DNA from: Hawksworthiomyces lignivorus | Lineage: Eukaryota > Ascomycota > Sordariomycetes > Ophiostomatales > Ophiostomataceae | NCBI GenBank assembly: GCA_002917075.1 | Contig: NTMA01000055.1 | Coordinates: forward strand, 62,001-126,000 | DNA: 64,000 bases | Direction: 5' to 3' | Shown here: positions 1 through 11,351 of the stretch, one piece after another | Layout of the letters: each line of letters opens with the position of its first letter | Numbering within the stretch: position 1 is the first letter of the stretch | The notes under the pieces: model-generated | What the model was told of the DNA's origin: nothing | Databases searched by the model: none | Seen by the model: only the letters and a program-made list of their open reading frames with translations | Position numbers and translations under genes: made by a program

Positions 1-3000
1 GACCAGACCGTAGCCGAGGAGCCGGAAGACATCGTCGAGGATACGCCTCATAGCCAGTGGTCGCTCACTCGCAAGCACTGTGAGATCAACGGAAGCAAAT
101 GTGGCGTTGTTCTCAAAAGCTGCCATTGCGAGGCCAGAATTGCTGAGAATATCGCGCTTTCCAATCTCAACGAAGCGGCCGAAGTGTGCGATGCATTCCC
201 ACGTAGCGCGAAGGGCATCTCCTGCCAGGGAATTCAGAACGACATCCACACCTCGTCCCTGGGTAGCCCGGAGGACCGCCTTGGCAAACGTAGTGTCGCG
301 GCTAAAGAAGATTCGATCCTCGGAAATTCCGTACGTTTCGATGAGGAAGGACTTCTTCGCCTGGCTGCCTACCGTAGCGTAGATCTCCGCGCCAACCATC
401 TTGGAGAGCATGATGGCAGCTTGTCCAACACCGCCAGCTGCGGCATGAATCAAGACGGACTCACCACGCTGCAGACGGGCGACGTCAAATAGGCCGTAGT
501 ATGCTGTACAGAACACAACAGGGATAGTGGCTGCAACTTCAAGGCTCATGTCATCTGGAACTTTTGCAACGCTTGTGGCCTTGCAGCGTGTGTATGTCGA
601 GTAAGCTCCCTCAGAGCTTGCGCAAACTCGATCCCCAACCTTGAAGTCAGTAATGTTGCTTCCAATGCTATTGATTACGCCTGCAACCTCGACACCAAGG
701 TATGGGCTAGGAACCTCGCCCATCGAGACCATGATATCTTTGAAGTTCATGCTTGTAACTAAGACCTCGATGGAAACCTCGTCAGGTCCTAGCGGTTTTG
801 CGATTGTCTCGTCATCAATGAAATGCAGTGTGTCTAGCGCGCCTTTTGTTCCCACGTGGAGTTTAAGCGGCCTCCCAGGCTGCTTGAATGGCTGAAGGAA
901 TGGAGTCGCGGAGGCGTCGGTGCGCTGTTCGACAAAAGTGTCCATATCGGAGTCCTCTACAACACGACAAACACTTAAGACGCCACCTCTTTCTTGGAAC
1001 TCCATGTCCATTGTGGCAGATGCGCCTTGACCGAACACTCTATGAGCAACATCAAAAATCGTCTGTGTAGTCTCAGTAGCAGAGGTGGGATTGAGTCCGT
1101 CAAGATCGAGGGTGGCGAACTTCAGGCCCGATTCGGAACGGATGGTACGGGCTAGACCGAGAATCATGCCAAGCCGTGGATCTGTTGAATCCGTGTACGC
1201 ACCCCGGACAACCCACAGTACGCCCTTCGCAGCTTGCGCCAGTTTTTGCAGCTGGACGAAAGTTTCAGCGTCTAGCGTGGATAAGAAAGGATGTTCCAGC
1301 TCCACGAGGACAATGCAGATCTTGCCGTCTATCTTGGTATTTTTGAAAGTCCCGAGGACCACGTCGTCTTTGCTCGAATGCTGGAATTGCTCTTTCACTT
1401 TCGACGCCAGCGCAGACTCTTGTTGTGGTGTACAGATAATGGCAACGTTCTCAAACTCTGGAATCGCCTTCGTATTTTCAGATACTGCGGACTCGGTCTC
1501 TTCACCGGGAGAAACTTGCTCCCAGGTAACTCTGTAGCATAGCTCGCGAGACGAAGGATTCTCTGAGAAACTGTCGCCGTCAAAGATAGGATCGAGTGTG
1601 AGTCCTTCCATGCTGATCAGCTCAGATTTTCCATCCATAGTTGTTGCAAACATTGTGATTGTGCTCGATTCTGGATTCTCGTAATTGGCTCTTCCCGTGC
1701 CATAGACACGAATTCGGTCGCCTGGCGTTTTGCATACACTGGTGGAAATGCTAAGACTCTTAAAGTGGCGAGGCATGTATAGATTGTGAATATTACCACG
1801 ACCAGCCCCAAGTATGACCCAAGCGGGGTGCGTGAACTGGTCTAAGAAAGCAGGGTGAATATAAAGCTCCGGTTCGTGACCCTTCGGCATTAAACGGCTG
1901 GTATTGGGTACGATAACTTCGGCAACACAGGTGGTATCGCTAGCCATGCAATTTTCCATGGATTTAAACTGAGGTGTGTACTTGGCCGTTACGTCTTCAA
2001 GTTCTTTATAGATGTCTTTTGGGTCAACGGGACTGGTGGATCCGGAGATGATGCTAGCCTTTCGCTCCTCCAAGGCTGAGATCTCAGCTGCAGCTGTGTC
2101 ATACACTGGGTTACTATCTGTGCTCAATTCGACACGGATCAAGCCGCGGCAGTGTTCAACCCAGTTTCGGTCTTGGGTCCATGAGAAGATTCTGAATTCG
2201 TCCCAAATCTTGGACGATTGTCGTGTCCCTTCCGCATATGGCCGTAGGGTGATGTTAGTTTCTGTATCGGCGCCTTCTTGTATGACTAGTGCGCGACTGA
2301 TAGTAACATCCCTGAAAACAAATCGATCAAAAGCTTGCCCATTCATGACTGCTCGTTGACCGGCTGCTTCCACCGCCATGGTCAGGTAGCCACACATAGG
2401 GTAGACAATCACGCCTTGCATCATATGTCCTCGTACCCACGGCACGTCGTCTGGTCGGATGATATGACGCCAGGTAGGTTCGAGCTCATTGGAATAGTCC
2501 GACAACGACCCAACAACATCGTTGCGAGCAAAGGGACGATGAAGATGAGCCTTGCTAATTCGTGAATCCCACCAGTACCGTGCAGAGTGATCCCACGAGT
2601 ATCTCGGGAAATCTTTCAAAGCTGTGAGTTCGGTAACCGAATCAACGGCAAAGTTTACGGCGTGGAAATCTAACATGGAGCCGTGTGTGAACAGGGACCC
2701 AGCTAATGCAATAGCTGTTTCAACAGCGTCCTTGTTTCTCACTAGAGACGGGAAATAGGCGGGTTTCTTTGTGGTTCCCTCGATCGCCTTAAGGATTTGC
2801 TTCACTGGGCCTTCCAGAGCTGAATGGGGTCCAATCTCGACTAGCACACTCACATCCTCCTCGCCCTCCTTGGGAGTGCACATATCTGTGAGGGCTGTGG
2901 AGAAGAGCACTGGCTGAGTGAGATTTTGAACCCAATACGACGTGTCGAGTTCGGCCTTGTTCACTCGATGTCCCCGCAGTGACGAATAGAAAGCCACATC

Positions 3001-5490
3001 CGAATTGACCCTAGGTACAAGCGGACCGACGGCTTTGCCGTACCAGTCAGCCACCAACTCCATGTGGTGCGAGTGGTATGCCGTATCGACTCGTACCATT
3101 CTGTTGAAAAGCTGTTTTTCCTCAATCTTACTCGCTAGCTCAGCAATGGCGTCAGCATCGCCCGACGCTGTGATACTCCCTGGGCTGTTGACACAGGCAA
3201 CGGTTGCCTTGCCGTTCTTCAACAGCTTGATTAGAGGCCAAACCTCTTCTGATCCAGCACCCACAGCAAGCATCTTCCCTTCTAATCCAGGATGAGTTGC
3301 TTTTAGCTCGAGCACAGATTGACCGCGATAATAGGCGATGGCAGCGCACTCTTCAAGCGTCAAAACGCCAGCAGCGTACGCCGCACTAATCTCTCCGCTG
3401 GAATGGCCAACAACCGCCTGAGGGTGTATACCCCAGTCTGACAGTAGATCAGTGAGCGCAATCTGGATAGCAGTGCAGCTAGGTTGACTGAGTTCGGCGT
3501 CAGAGAGACGAGATGACTTGGCGGACTGATGGAGTTCCACCATCACGCTAAACTTTGCCCCGAGGCCGAGAAGACAAGTGTCAAATCGTTCAAGAGATTT
3601 CTTGAAGACTGGATAGCTTTCAATAAGCTCTCGTCCCATAGCATGCCACTGCGCACCCTGGCCCGTGAAAATGAACCCAATAGTTGGAGGCCTGGCCGCC
3701 CTTATAGCCTTCGTCGCCACCGACGACGCAAAAGCCTCGGTCAGACGTTCCGGTTCTGACGCTGAGATAGCGACTCGATAAGGCAAAAATGATCTTCTCT
3801 CTCCCAGAGTATATGCGAGGTTCGGCATAACATTGAACTGGAAGACAGGCGGGTGCGTTTCAAGGTAGACTGTGACGTTCTTCATTTGAGCTGCGAGTGC
3901 TTCTTTGCTATTGGCTGAGACCACAAAGAGACGACGAGGCTCAACATGGTCCATCAGTTCCCAATCCCTTGTATTTTTCAAGCGCTTTGGAGCGGCCGCC
4001 AGCACGGCATGGGCGTTTGCGCCGCCAAAGCCGAAGCTATTGATACTGATGTATTTCTTCTTCTTAGGCCAAAGGATCAGCTTCGATGGAACCTTGATGC
4101 CCCATTCATCGAAAGGGATTTCAGGGTTGCCCTTCTTGAAATCAAAATTTGGCAAAATGTACTGCCTCTCGAGCATCATAGCAGCTTTGATGATGCCAAC
4201 AAGGCCACTGGCTCCCTCGAGGTGACCAATGTTAGTTTTGACAGAGCCTACATAGAGTGGATCGCTTGGGCTCCTGCCTTCGGAGAACATGTCATGAATG
4301 GCCTTCATCTCGATTGGGTCGCCGACTTTGGTTCCCGTTCCATGGGCTTCGACATACCCCGTTTCGGTAGGATCAAGTCCGGCATCTTTGTAAATTTTCC
4401 TCATCAAATCCAGCTGAGCATCTCCATTCGGCATAGTGATGCCGTTAGTGCGGCCATCTTGGTTTACGCCAGATGCCATCACAACAGCTCGGATGTTATC
4501 GTTATCTTTCAGAGCCTCGGATAGCGGCTTAAGTATGACGACTGCGGAACCCTCCCCACGACCGAAGCCGTTTGCGCGTGCCTCGAATGCGTGAGACCTG
4601 CCGTCAGGCGACAATAGGCTCTGGGTCGACATGGTGATGAAATGGTCCGGAACTAGATTCAAGTGACTAGAAGCTAGCACTACAACGGACGAGTCACCGC
4701 TCTGCAGGCTCTGCATTGCGAGGTGCAGAGCAGTCAAGCTGGATGAACAAGCCGTCTCGATCGTATGGCTAGGACCGCGGAAGTCGAAGTGGTACGAAAC
4801 TCGGTTCGACAATAGAGCTGGAGCACTGCCTGTAGCCTGATACATAGGGCAAGTATCCACATCTCGCAGGTTATTCAGCTCATAGTCAGTGAAAGAGCCA
4901 CCGGCGTAGACCCCGACATTCTTGCCGATGAGTTTATGTCGAGGAATACCTGCATTTTCGAGTGCTTCATACGTGCACTCCAGAATCAGGCGATGCTGCG
5001 GATCCATCGTGATGGCCTCTCTCTCAGTAATGTTGAAGAAAGGCGCGTCAAATTCGGCAATATCTTCCGCCAAGAAGTGTCCGCCGACAGGGTTGAAACA
5101 GCCCAGCTTATCTGGATTGGGGTGGTAATAGCCTTTCTTGCTGAATCTATCTTCTGGAACCTCAACCCAGCCATCGCGCCCACGTGCGCACATGAGATAG
5201 AACTCCTCCGGATCCGAGACGCTGCCAGGAAGGCGACAAGCCATGCCCACAATGGCAACAGGATCAAACTTGGGCCCGGTGGAAGTTTGGCCATTTGTGC
5301 CAGACCCTACACCGTTGGCATGGGATTCTCCATTGTTGGTACCGTTACGTGAATCGCCGTTGCGATGCGATGATCCATTGGTGCGAGAAGCATTGCCTGC
5401 GCCGCTGGTACCATTCCTCGTCGATGCTGACCCAGTCTCCATGCCTGAGACCGAGCTCGATTCCTCGGTTCGCAGGACGGAGGGCGACAT
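1..5490 (-). CDS. Highly reducing type I polyketide synthase (5' part, continues past left edge)
   Basis: Iterative fungal polyketide synthase; residues 1-1830 are visible with no intron. The start is the first ATG after an in-frame stop at 5515-5517. An Asn/Gly/Ser-rich N-terminus leads into the ketosynthase (VGMACR near residue 62; active Cys248 in ETACSSS; the HGTGT and NIGH histidine motifs are present). Next come the acyltransferase (Ser697 in GHSSGE), the dehydratase (His1022 in HMMQG, partner Asp in HPAFLD), a structural pseudo-ketoreductase stretch, and an enoylreductase with an AAAGGVGQ nucleotide-binding loop near residue 1680. The segment after the dehydratase passes straight into the pseudo-ketoreductase, so there is no C-methyltransferase. 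Ketoreductase and carrier domains would lie off the window. Without an obvious release domain so far, the nearby hydrolase at 10351 is a natural partner (inference). The product is not predictable. Confidence 0.95.
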   Translation of the reverse strand, partial: MSPSVLRTEESSSVSGMETGSASTRNGTSGAGNASRTNGSSHRNGDSRNGTNNGESHANGVGSGTNGQTSTGPKFDPVAIVGMACRLPGSVSDPEEFYLMCARGRDGWVEVPEDRFSKKGYYHPNPDKLGCFNPVGGHFLAEDIAEFDAPFFNITEREAITMDPQHRLILECTYEALENAGIPRHKLIGKNVGVYAGGSFTDYELNNLRDVDTCPMYQATGSAPALLSNRVSYHFDFRGPSHTIETACSSSLTALHLAMQSLQSGDSSVVVLASSHLNLVPDHFITMSTQSLLSPDGRSHAFEARANGFGRGEGSAVVILKPLSEALKDNDNIRAVVMASGVNQDGRTNGITMPNGDAQLDLMRKIYKDAGLDPTETGYVEAHGTGTKVGDPIEMKAIHDMFSEGRSPSDPLYVGSVKTNIGHLEGASGLVGIIKAAMMLERQYILPNFDFKKGNPEIPFDEWGIKVPSKLILWPKKKKYISINSFGFGGANAHAVLAAAPKRLKNTRDWELMDHVEPRRLFVVSANSKEALAAQMKNVTVYLETHPPVFQFNVMPNLAYTLGERRSFLPYRVAISASEPERLTEAFASSVATKAIRAARPPTIGFIFTGQGAQWHAMGRELIESYPVFKKSLERFDTCLLGLGAKFSVMVELHQSAKSSRLSDAELSQPSCTAIQIALTDLLSDWGIHPQAVVGHSSGEISAAYAAGVLTLEECAAIAYYRGQSVLELKATHPGLEGKMLAVGAGSEEVWPLIKLLKNGKATVACVNSPGSITASGDADAIAELASKIEEKQLFNRMVRVDTAYHSHHMELVADWYGKAVGPLVPRVNSDVAFYSSLRGHRVNKAELDTSYWVQNLTQPVLFSTALTDMCTPKEGEEDVSVLVEIGPHSALEGPVKQILKAIEGTTKKPAYFPSLVRNKDAVETAIALAGSLFTHGSMLDFHAVNFAVDSVTELTALKDFPRYSWDHSARYWWDSRISKAHLHRPFARNDVVGSLSDYSNELEPTWRHIIRPDDVPWVRGHMMQGVIVYPMCGYLTMAVEAAGQRAVMNGQAFDRFVFRDVTISRALVIQEGADTETNITLRPYAEGTRQSSKIWDEFRIFSWTQDRNWVEHCRGLIRVELSTDSNPVYDTAAAEISALEERKASIISGSTSPVDPKDIYKELEDVTAKYTPQFKSMENCMASDTTCVAEVIVPNTSRLMPKGHEPELYIHPAFLDQFTHPAWVILGAGRGNIHNLYMPRHFKSLSISTSVCKTPGDRIRVYGTGRANYENPESSTITMFATTMDGKSELISMEGLTLDPIFDGDSFSENPSSRELCYRVTWEQVSPGEETESAVSENTKAIPEFENVAIICTPQQESALASKVKEQFQHSSKDDVVLGTFKNTKIDGKICIVLVELEHPFLSTLDAETFVQLQKLAQAAKGVLWVVRGAYTDSTDPRLGMILGLARTIRSESGLKFATLDLDGLNPTSATETTQTIFDVAHRVFGQGASATMDMEFQERGGVLSVCRVVEDSDMDTFVEQRTDASATPFLQPFKQPGRPLKLHVGTKGALDTLHFIDDETIAKPLGPDEVSIEVLVTSMNFKDIMVSMGEVPSPYLGVEVAGVINSIGSNITDFKVGDRVCASSEGAYSTYTRCKATSVAKVPDDMSLEVAATIPVVFCTAYYGLFDVARLQRGESVLIHAAAGGVGQAAIMLSKMVGAEIYATVGSQAKKSFLIETYGISEDRIFFSRDTTFAKAVLRATQGRGVDVVLNSLAGDALRATWECIAHFGRFVEIGKRDILSNSGLAMAAFENNATFASVDLTVLASERPLAMRRILDDVFRLLGYGLV

Positions 5491-7967
5491 TGCTGCGAGA
5501 GCTGATGAACCGGCTCAGAGGCAAACAGTTGTCAGAAAAACAAGCTATCCGAAGGACAGGAGCAACGACATGTGAAGAGAACGTGGAGGTATACGAGACA
5601 GAAGCTAAGCTACAAAAGATATTGCTTGTAGTATGAGAAGGGAAATGTAGCTGGATCTCTGTCCTATTTTATCTATCATCTGGCCACAGACTTGTAGATA
5701 AGGTCTGGATGCATCTATCTGAGTGATTCGTAGCGTGGCCAGTCTGTTGTCTAAGAGCTAAAAATAGTTTGTCGGGGTCGTGGCAGAAGCCGATATTAAA
5801 GACAGGAGGCGGAATCGCGGAGCACGGTTTCTCCAAGATAAAATACACATATAAAATAATATAAGTATAAAGACGTAAGGGTACAAAAATACAAAATCAT
5901 CTAATAGAACTTCTTTCTAGTATTGATAATCACTATCTTCATTCCGTCTGTATCATTATCCGATCCGCTACCGGTCGGCCGCTCTAGAACACTGCTTCCA
6001 TTTTTAGCTCCGTAGATGAGAAGTCCAATTAAACCGATAATGGGAAGCTGGGAGCAAATGCAAAGTATCCACTTACAACCCAATGGCCGAGCTCTCCGTT
6101 CGAAACGAATGAGCTAAGGTGGATTCTGCCGGAGCGATAGAAAGCCATAGGAAGTTATTTATGGAGCAAATGATCGATGAAACTGCCCTGTATTTTTGAT
6201 ATCTTCCGTCAAGTTAGTGGAAACACGCCCGAGAGACAAATCAACACTCTCAGGGGCTAACAAACCCATCTTGGGAGCTTCAGATTAGTTATCACTAATT
6301 CTACGTGGTCGGTTATCTGAGACCTCCGGGTCCCTGCCTATCCGATAAATGGCCAATGGATTTTTTTTTTTTTTGCTTTCATTCAGAGACTCCTTTCATC
6401 CAGATAGGGTAATAAAATGCGTGGCCTATTTTGCCGAAAAAAAATTTGCTAGGAAAGAATTGCCGGCAAATCCAATCTCGCAAGCGACAAGCCGGGAGAC
6501 CACAGCTTCTGAGGAAGCTCTCAACCAGGGGGAAGTGAAAGGTCCGTCTTAGAGTGACTCTATAATGCCCACCCAGCCATCTCAACCTTGGTCCACTTTC
6601 TGTGGCAAGATAAGTGGCGGTCTATAGTTGCAAACTTATAACTGTTACAGTTGAAGAACGATATCTAGATTCAGTCCTACTTACAGCCGGCAATAGATTT
6701 GTCTGGTTAATGGAGAGGGGTACCGGGGCATCCCGTCTCCCACGCCAGACACGTGCGTCCCGATTGAGAGGTCTTTGCAATGGTACCTTGCGGCGTTCGC
6801 TTAGGAGAATTGGAGTAATGTTTTTGATTGGAGGCTAAAGCTATTTTAGAGTTAATTGACTGGTACCTAATTTATAAAGTGGAGAACTGCTTTTAAAATG
6901 GAGAGCCCCGCATGAGATGGATTAAAGCGTTGCAGTGTTAAGGGACAAGTTGCAGTTTCTCCGTGATAGAGGCTCCAAAGCATTTGTAGGAAGTGCAGCA
7001 TGTCTACTCTGTAAAGCGTTACTAGCTGCATCATCATAGACACCATCTGGATCCAATTTTGCTAAATTGGAGAGTATATGAGAGTCCATTGCCTGAATGA
7101 CAGTTTAATGGCTATTTATTCTGAGAATGAGCAGCGGTTGAACTTTTTAAGATTGAAATCTTGCGACTGGCTGCTTTGGTTTAGTGGGTAAATATTGGTA
7201 GCGCCCCGGAAACTACGGAGCAACTCGACAACATTTGTGTGGGGTGCGCTGCAGCGTTACATGAGAGAGACACTAGTCTTTTTAACCCTGTGTTCAGATT
7301 AGCTGCAAAGAGTAGTTTTACATGATAATATAGGTATAGGAGTATTCTTGGGGAGACACCTAGCTGCACGAGGGGATCGGATGTCAAGCCTACTACCAGC
7401 TTAAGTGCCATTTCTTCCAATACCCTACCCTCGAAGCTTGTCGTTTAACTTCGGCAGTCTGCACAATACTCCTATGCATTAGTAAGGGATGTTGAGCGTT
7501 TCTTCAAAACGGCTAACGATAAATTATTTTAGCCCTCTTTCAACCTATCAGCTCGTAGCCGGGGTTGTTCATCACAATGCTCATATATGTCATTCTTCCA
7601 TTTGAGTAAAGTCGCCGAAGAAATACGTTGGTCTCTATTCAATCAGTCTATAGCAACATCCTCGTACCAGTATCTTTGAGTGGTTATTCAGCAGTCTTGT
7701 CCATTGGCCGCTGAACAACGAGATCATTATCTGTTGGATTAGACGTTATCTGAGTAACTTGGTTGATGTAGTCTATTAGCTCCTGTAAACTACCTTCCTG
7801 GTTCTCGTTTGTGATATTCATCGACTGGTGCATCCCTGCCAAGTTATAGCTAATGTAATTTATTTCACATGCTTAGGCAAAAACTGATTAAATGATGAAC
7901 TAAGAATAAGAAGCTAATTTTTTTCTGCTCTGTGGTGTGTTTACACTTTACCACATCCCTGCATTAT
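5491..7967. other. Intergenic region, PKS promoter side
   Basis: 2.5 kb between the PKS start and the 3' end of the SDR, AT-rich with a T-run at about 6361. Two minus-strand stretches look slightly coding but cannot be built into genes. One is a 60-codon frame at 5901-6083 with a hydrophobic helix (PIIGLIGLLIYG). The other is an open frame of about 59 codons at roughly 7692-7870, rich in Asn/Gln and ending in KTAE-stop. Both could be remnants or chance. Confidence 0.4.
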
Positions 7968-9002
7968 TCACTTATCTGCCTTTCTGAAGAACTTGATGTA
8001 TAGAGCATCGACCAGCCAACCAAACCATCCTCTCAACTTCGCGACTGCAACTAGCAGACGAGTGTATCTGTAGATAAACGCTTCCACGCTCTCATAATCC
8101 TGGGCGTAGCATTCCCATATTCCCTTGCCATCATTAGGAATCCCAATCAGCTTGACCTCACCATTTTCTCCGTCTTCTACCTTCATTCTAGGCCCTATAA
8201 CCACCGAGCGGCCCCAAAATCTCTGATCCGCAACGAACCGCGTTGCTGCATCAATAACGTCCGACATATCTGCTAGCCCGCCGCCGCCAGCGAGAACGAA
8301 CATAACTTGGTCCGCCACCATTTTTGTGTCCACAAAGCAAGGGCAAAGCATGTTGATTCGTATTCCTCGCTGCCAGGCTGACAAACGGAGACATCTGAAC
8401 AACCCCGTAAGGGCATGCTTGGAGGCCGTGTATTGCGCCGATCCAACAAGGGGCAGGAGACCACCTATAGATCCAATAAGTAGGATGTGGCGGTCTTTGG
8501 GAGTAGGTCTCCCATCTGTTTGTTCAAGCCAAAAAAGCCCAAGGTAGACCGTGTACATGACACCTGTGAGGTTCACATCCAGAACTCTGAACTTGGGCTG
8601 TGGTGGGCGGTCGTGGTCAAGATCCTGCGGATATTCGAACCTCCAGTAGGTCCCACCCATGTCTTCCCCGACACCAGCGCATGGAACGACGGCGTCGATG
8701 GTACCAGTCGGACTGGCACGCTTCGCCATCTGGAAAAGAGACACCTGGCTCTGCCATCTCGTGACGTCGCAAAACTGAAAGTGGTGGTGAGGAGAGCTGG
8801 TGGATGTCCGCAGCTCGGCGACAAGCTTCTCTCCAGCGGCCTCATCAATGTCGCCGATCATGATGTTTGCTCCATGTTTTGCCCAGTGTTTCGCAAATGC
8901 GGCCCCGAATCCGGAGGCACCGCCGGTGATGAGTATCGTCTTCCCTGCGACCCCATCTAGCGAATATGGCGCATCTACTGCGACGGGGGGCGGGGTGGAC
9001 AT
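7968..9002 (-). CDS. Short-chain dehydrogenase/reductase (SDR), 344 aa
   Basis: Single-exon NAD(P)-dependent oxidoreductase of the classical SDR fold. Visible are the cofactor loop TGGASGFG (26-33), CAG in place of NNAG near 108-110, Asn144, catalytic Ser178, and Tyr191/Lys195 in YTASK. The Ser-Tyr spacing of 13 is canonical. The C-terminal 60 residues are basic and hydrophobic (LRGWFGWLVDALY), longer than a minimal SDR and possibly membrane-associating. It resembles fungal 15-hydroxyprostaglandin-dehydrogenase-like SDRs. It lies between the PKS and the divergently transcribed hydrolase, so a tailoring role on a hydroxyl or ketone of the polyketide is plausible but inferred. The ATG at 9002 is the only in-frame Met before the cofactor motif. 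Confidence 0.9.
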   Translation of the reverse strand: MSTPPPVAVDAPYSLDGVAGKTILITGGASGFGAAFAKHWAKHGANIMIGDIDEAAGEKLVAELRTSTSSPHHHFQFCDVTRWQSQVSLFQMAKRASPTGTIDAVVPCAGVGEDMGGTYWRFEYPQDLDHDRPPQPKFRVLDVNLTGVMYTVYLGLFWLEQTDGRPTPKDRHILLIGSIGGLLPLVGSAQYTASKHALTGLFRCLRLSAWQRGIRINMLCPCFVDTKMVADQVMFVLAGGGGLADMSDVIDAATRFVADQRFWGRSVVIGPRMKVEDGENGEVKLIGIPNDGKGIWECYAQDYESVEAFIYRYTRLLVAVAKLRGWFGWLVDALYIKFFRKADK

Positions 9003-10350
9003 GCTTCTGCTGCTTGACAGATTGACAAAACGGCTAGCTTTTCTTGGCTTGGCACAAAGAGCTTAGCGATGGTCGGAGAATTTTTGGGGTAAGAGGGAGG
9101 GAAACATCCAACGCTGAAGAGCAAAATGCGAGTGGGAAACCATATCGTCCCTGGAGTTGTTTATAATCTTTCCCACCCATATTCTAATTTTAGAAAAACT
9201 ACATACAGTTGGTTTGCAGAAGATTGCATTCAAGCTTCCGTCACTCCAACTATGCGCCCCTCACATGCATCTTGTTGATATCAAGAGGGGTGGGGCTGGA
9301 TAAACTGCCGACGACTTCAGCAAATTTATCATCTATCCCGTCTGAGACCTGGCCCCTCTCGCCAATGCCGCGAGCCGAAAACTCACTACGGTACTGTGCC
9401 AGCCTCAATGATCACACCACGCCAAAGTACAAGGAGTTAAGGTCAGCTCAATTACAGCAAAGATTCGGAGATACTGACTCCGGACCAGTCCGTTGTGCTT
9501 TCTTTCGGGGAACGGCCATAAGGTGGATCCGATATGCGGCTGCTAATGTTATTGAGAGCGTCGTCTTCATTTTCAATCTGAATCAATGGCACCTTCGTCG
9601 GAGCAGTGCATTGGTACTTAAAGACCTTATGCGAAGGCAAAAGTATAATGTGTGCGCATTGGGATAATTTTCCGGCATAAAGCTGCGTCCGCTTCCATCG
9701 GCTTATGCGGTTTAGGCGACTATCGAAAGCGATTGTCAACGGCATCTTACAAGCTATAATTATATACATACTTGCCAAAGATAATTTCCGGGCTAAACTT
9801 CTAGAACCCTGCAGAACTTTCTAGTTGTTGAAAAAGCGAGCTTGATCCATGTTGATCACTCATTCTCTCTACTAACGTGCCGTCGCCAGATAAGATAATT
9901 AAGCCGCACCTTGGCTCCTTTCAGCGCCAATTCTTTCCCCGAAATTTCTTTGAGACCAGCTGTTATGTTAGTTAAGCATATTCATTATAATCGATTAATC
10001 CATATAACTGGCTTAAGCCCTTAGTTTGTAACTGGGTCGCTTATATCTTCCTCTGTCTGTCTACCACCTCAATATAATACGTGCATGCGCCATAACACTG
10101 ACTAACACTGACTATGGACCGGAGTCTAATCGTCGAAGTTCAAATAGATTTCATTCATCGTTCTTGGACTCAACCACTCTCTCATCTCATCTTCTCGCAA
10201 GTACAGTCCTAGTAAGTCAAGTCTTAGTCACCTAGTCTCAAATCCCATATCTCAAGAGCAGGGAGTGTGTTGCCGGTCACAGATTAACATCTTTCGCAAC
10301 TGATACTAACGACGTACATATTCAGGTTCTCTGCACGCACATACGCCACA
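9003..10350. promoter_or_regulatory. Divergent promoter region between SDR and serine hydrolase
   Basis: 1.35 kb shared 5' region. It contains a cluster of inverted CGG triplets at 9466-9492 (listed separately). Two overlapping open frames (9209-9667 plus, 9452-9778 minus) show no recognisable family and are treated as chance. Confidence 0.5.
9466..9492. promoter_or_regulatory. Overlapping inverted CGG repeats (candidate Zn2Cys6 sites)
   Basis: CGG-N11-CCG spans 9466-9482, with arms CGGAG and CTCCG. It runs into a near-perfect palindrome CGGACCAGTCCG at 9481-9492. Inverted CGG triplets are the classic binding form for dimeric zinc-cluster proteins (Gal4 uses N11). The position in the SDR/hydrolase divergent promoter fits a regulatory role, which is inferred; single sites of a given spacing also occur by chance. 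Confidence 0.4.
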
Positions 10351-11351
10351 ATGAAGATTCTTTGTATTCCAGGTGCCTATGGAAACTCTCTAGTGAGTAT
10401 CTTATTATGCACTCAAACAATCAAAGAGAAGGATGCACCCTCTTATTTATAGTGGTAGATTCGCTAACCTGGGAGTCAGAAATTCCAAATCCAGTTAGGT
10501 ACTTCTCAGAGCTATCCTGAATAATAGACAAAATCTGACATTTAACTCAGCACCCATCGTAGACGCGCTGACGGAGAGGGGCAATGTTACTTTCCACTTT
10601 ATCCAGGGTCCCTGTAAAGCATACCCACCCGAAGGATTTCAAGATTTTTTCGGGCCACCACCATATTTTCGCTTCATCGAACCAGACGATCCTACAGAGA
10701 GAACTGCTGATGACGACATCTTGACTCGAGTCAGGGATTTTCCAGACTGTGATACACCTGAAGACACGATGCGCGAGCTGCTAGTTGGAGGAGTCGCCTC
10801 GTCACACAAGAGTATTGACAATGCATTGAAGTATCTGGTCCAGATCATGGAAGAGAGCGGTCCTTTTGATGCCGTCATGGGGTACTCCGAAGGTGCAACT
10901 GTGGCCGCCACCCTGCTTCTTCACGAGCAGAGACGCTTCAAGACAAAGGGAATCAAGCCAATGTTTAAATACGGTATATTTTTTGGTGGTTGGCCGCCTG
11001 TTGACCCAGAGACACACGCCATGATCCTTAGCGACATGTCTGATACACGGATTGAAATACCTACATGTCACATTCGTAAGCCTGAAGAACTTCGCTCTTT
11101 CAAGTCCTTTTTATTTGGGGAAGTGGGTGGAAGGAGAGTCGTGAGAGTTTTTCGATGTCCATACTAATTTTGCTTTAGTCGGTTCTTTAGACCCTTTCCA
11201 CCATGGCTCGCTAGCACTTTATAACGTTTGTAACCAAGACAACGCCTATCTGTTTGACCACGCAAGAGGCCATACTCTTCCTCGAGATAAACAAACTGTA
11301 CATGAGATGTGCAACATCATTCAGGAGGCGATTGCAACCTACGACCTCTGA
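10351..11351 (+). CDS. FSH1/LovG-type serine hydrolase (polyketide release thioesterase-like), 252 aa
   Basis: Exons 10351-10392, 10480-10498 (only 19 nt), 10551-11075 and 11179-11351. The protein is a small alpha/beta hydrolase of the FSH1 family: CIPGAYG at the N-terminus, nucleophile Ser133 in GYSEG, Asp200 in GSLDP and His227 in ARGH form the triad. LovG and related members hydrolyse the thioester of polyketides from highly reducing PKSs that lack a release domain. Location near the PKS makes this the likely off-loading enzyme (inference). The tiny second exon is needed to give KFQIQLAPIVDAL, the family consensus. Introns carry CTAAC- or CTAAT-like branch sites. Confidence 0.87.

Noticed and set aside
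5901..6083. 60-codon minus frame with a hydrophobic helix
   Set aside because: Too short, no upstream exon; could be a transporter remnant but cannot be supported as a gene.
9209..9667. 152-codon plus-strand frame (and an overlapping minus frame 9452-9778)
   Set aside because: No domain or family feature, non-ATG start likely, overlaps another frame inside a divergent promoter; treated as chance.
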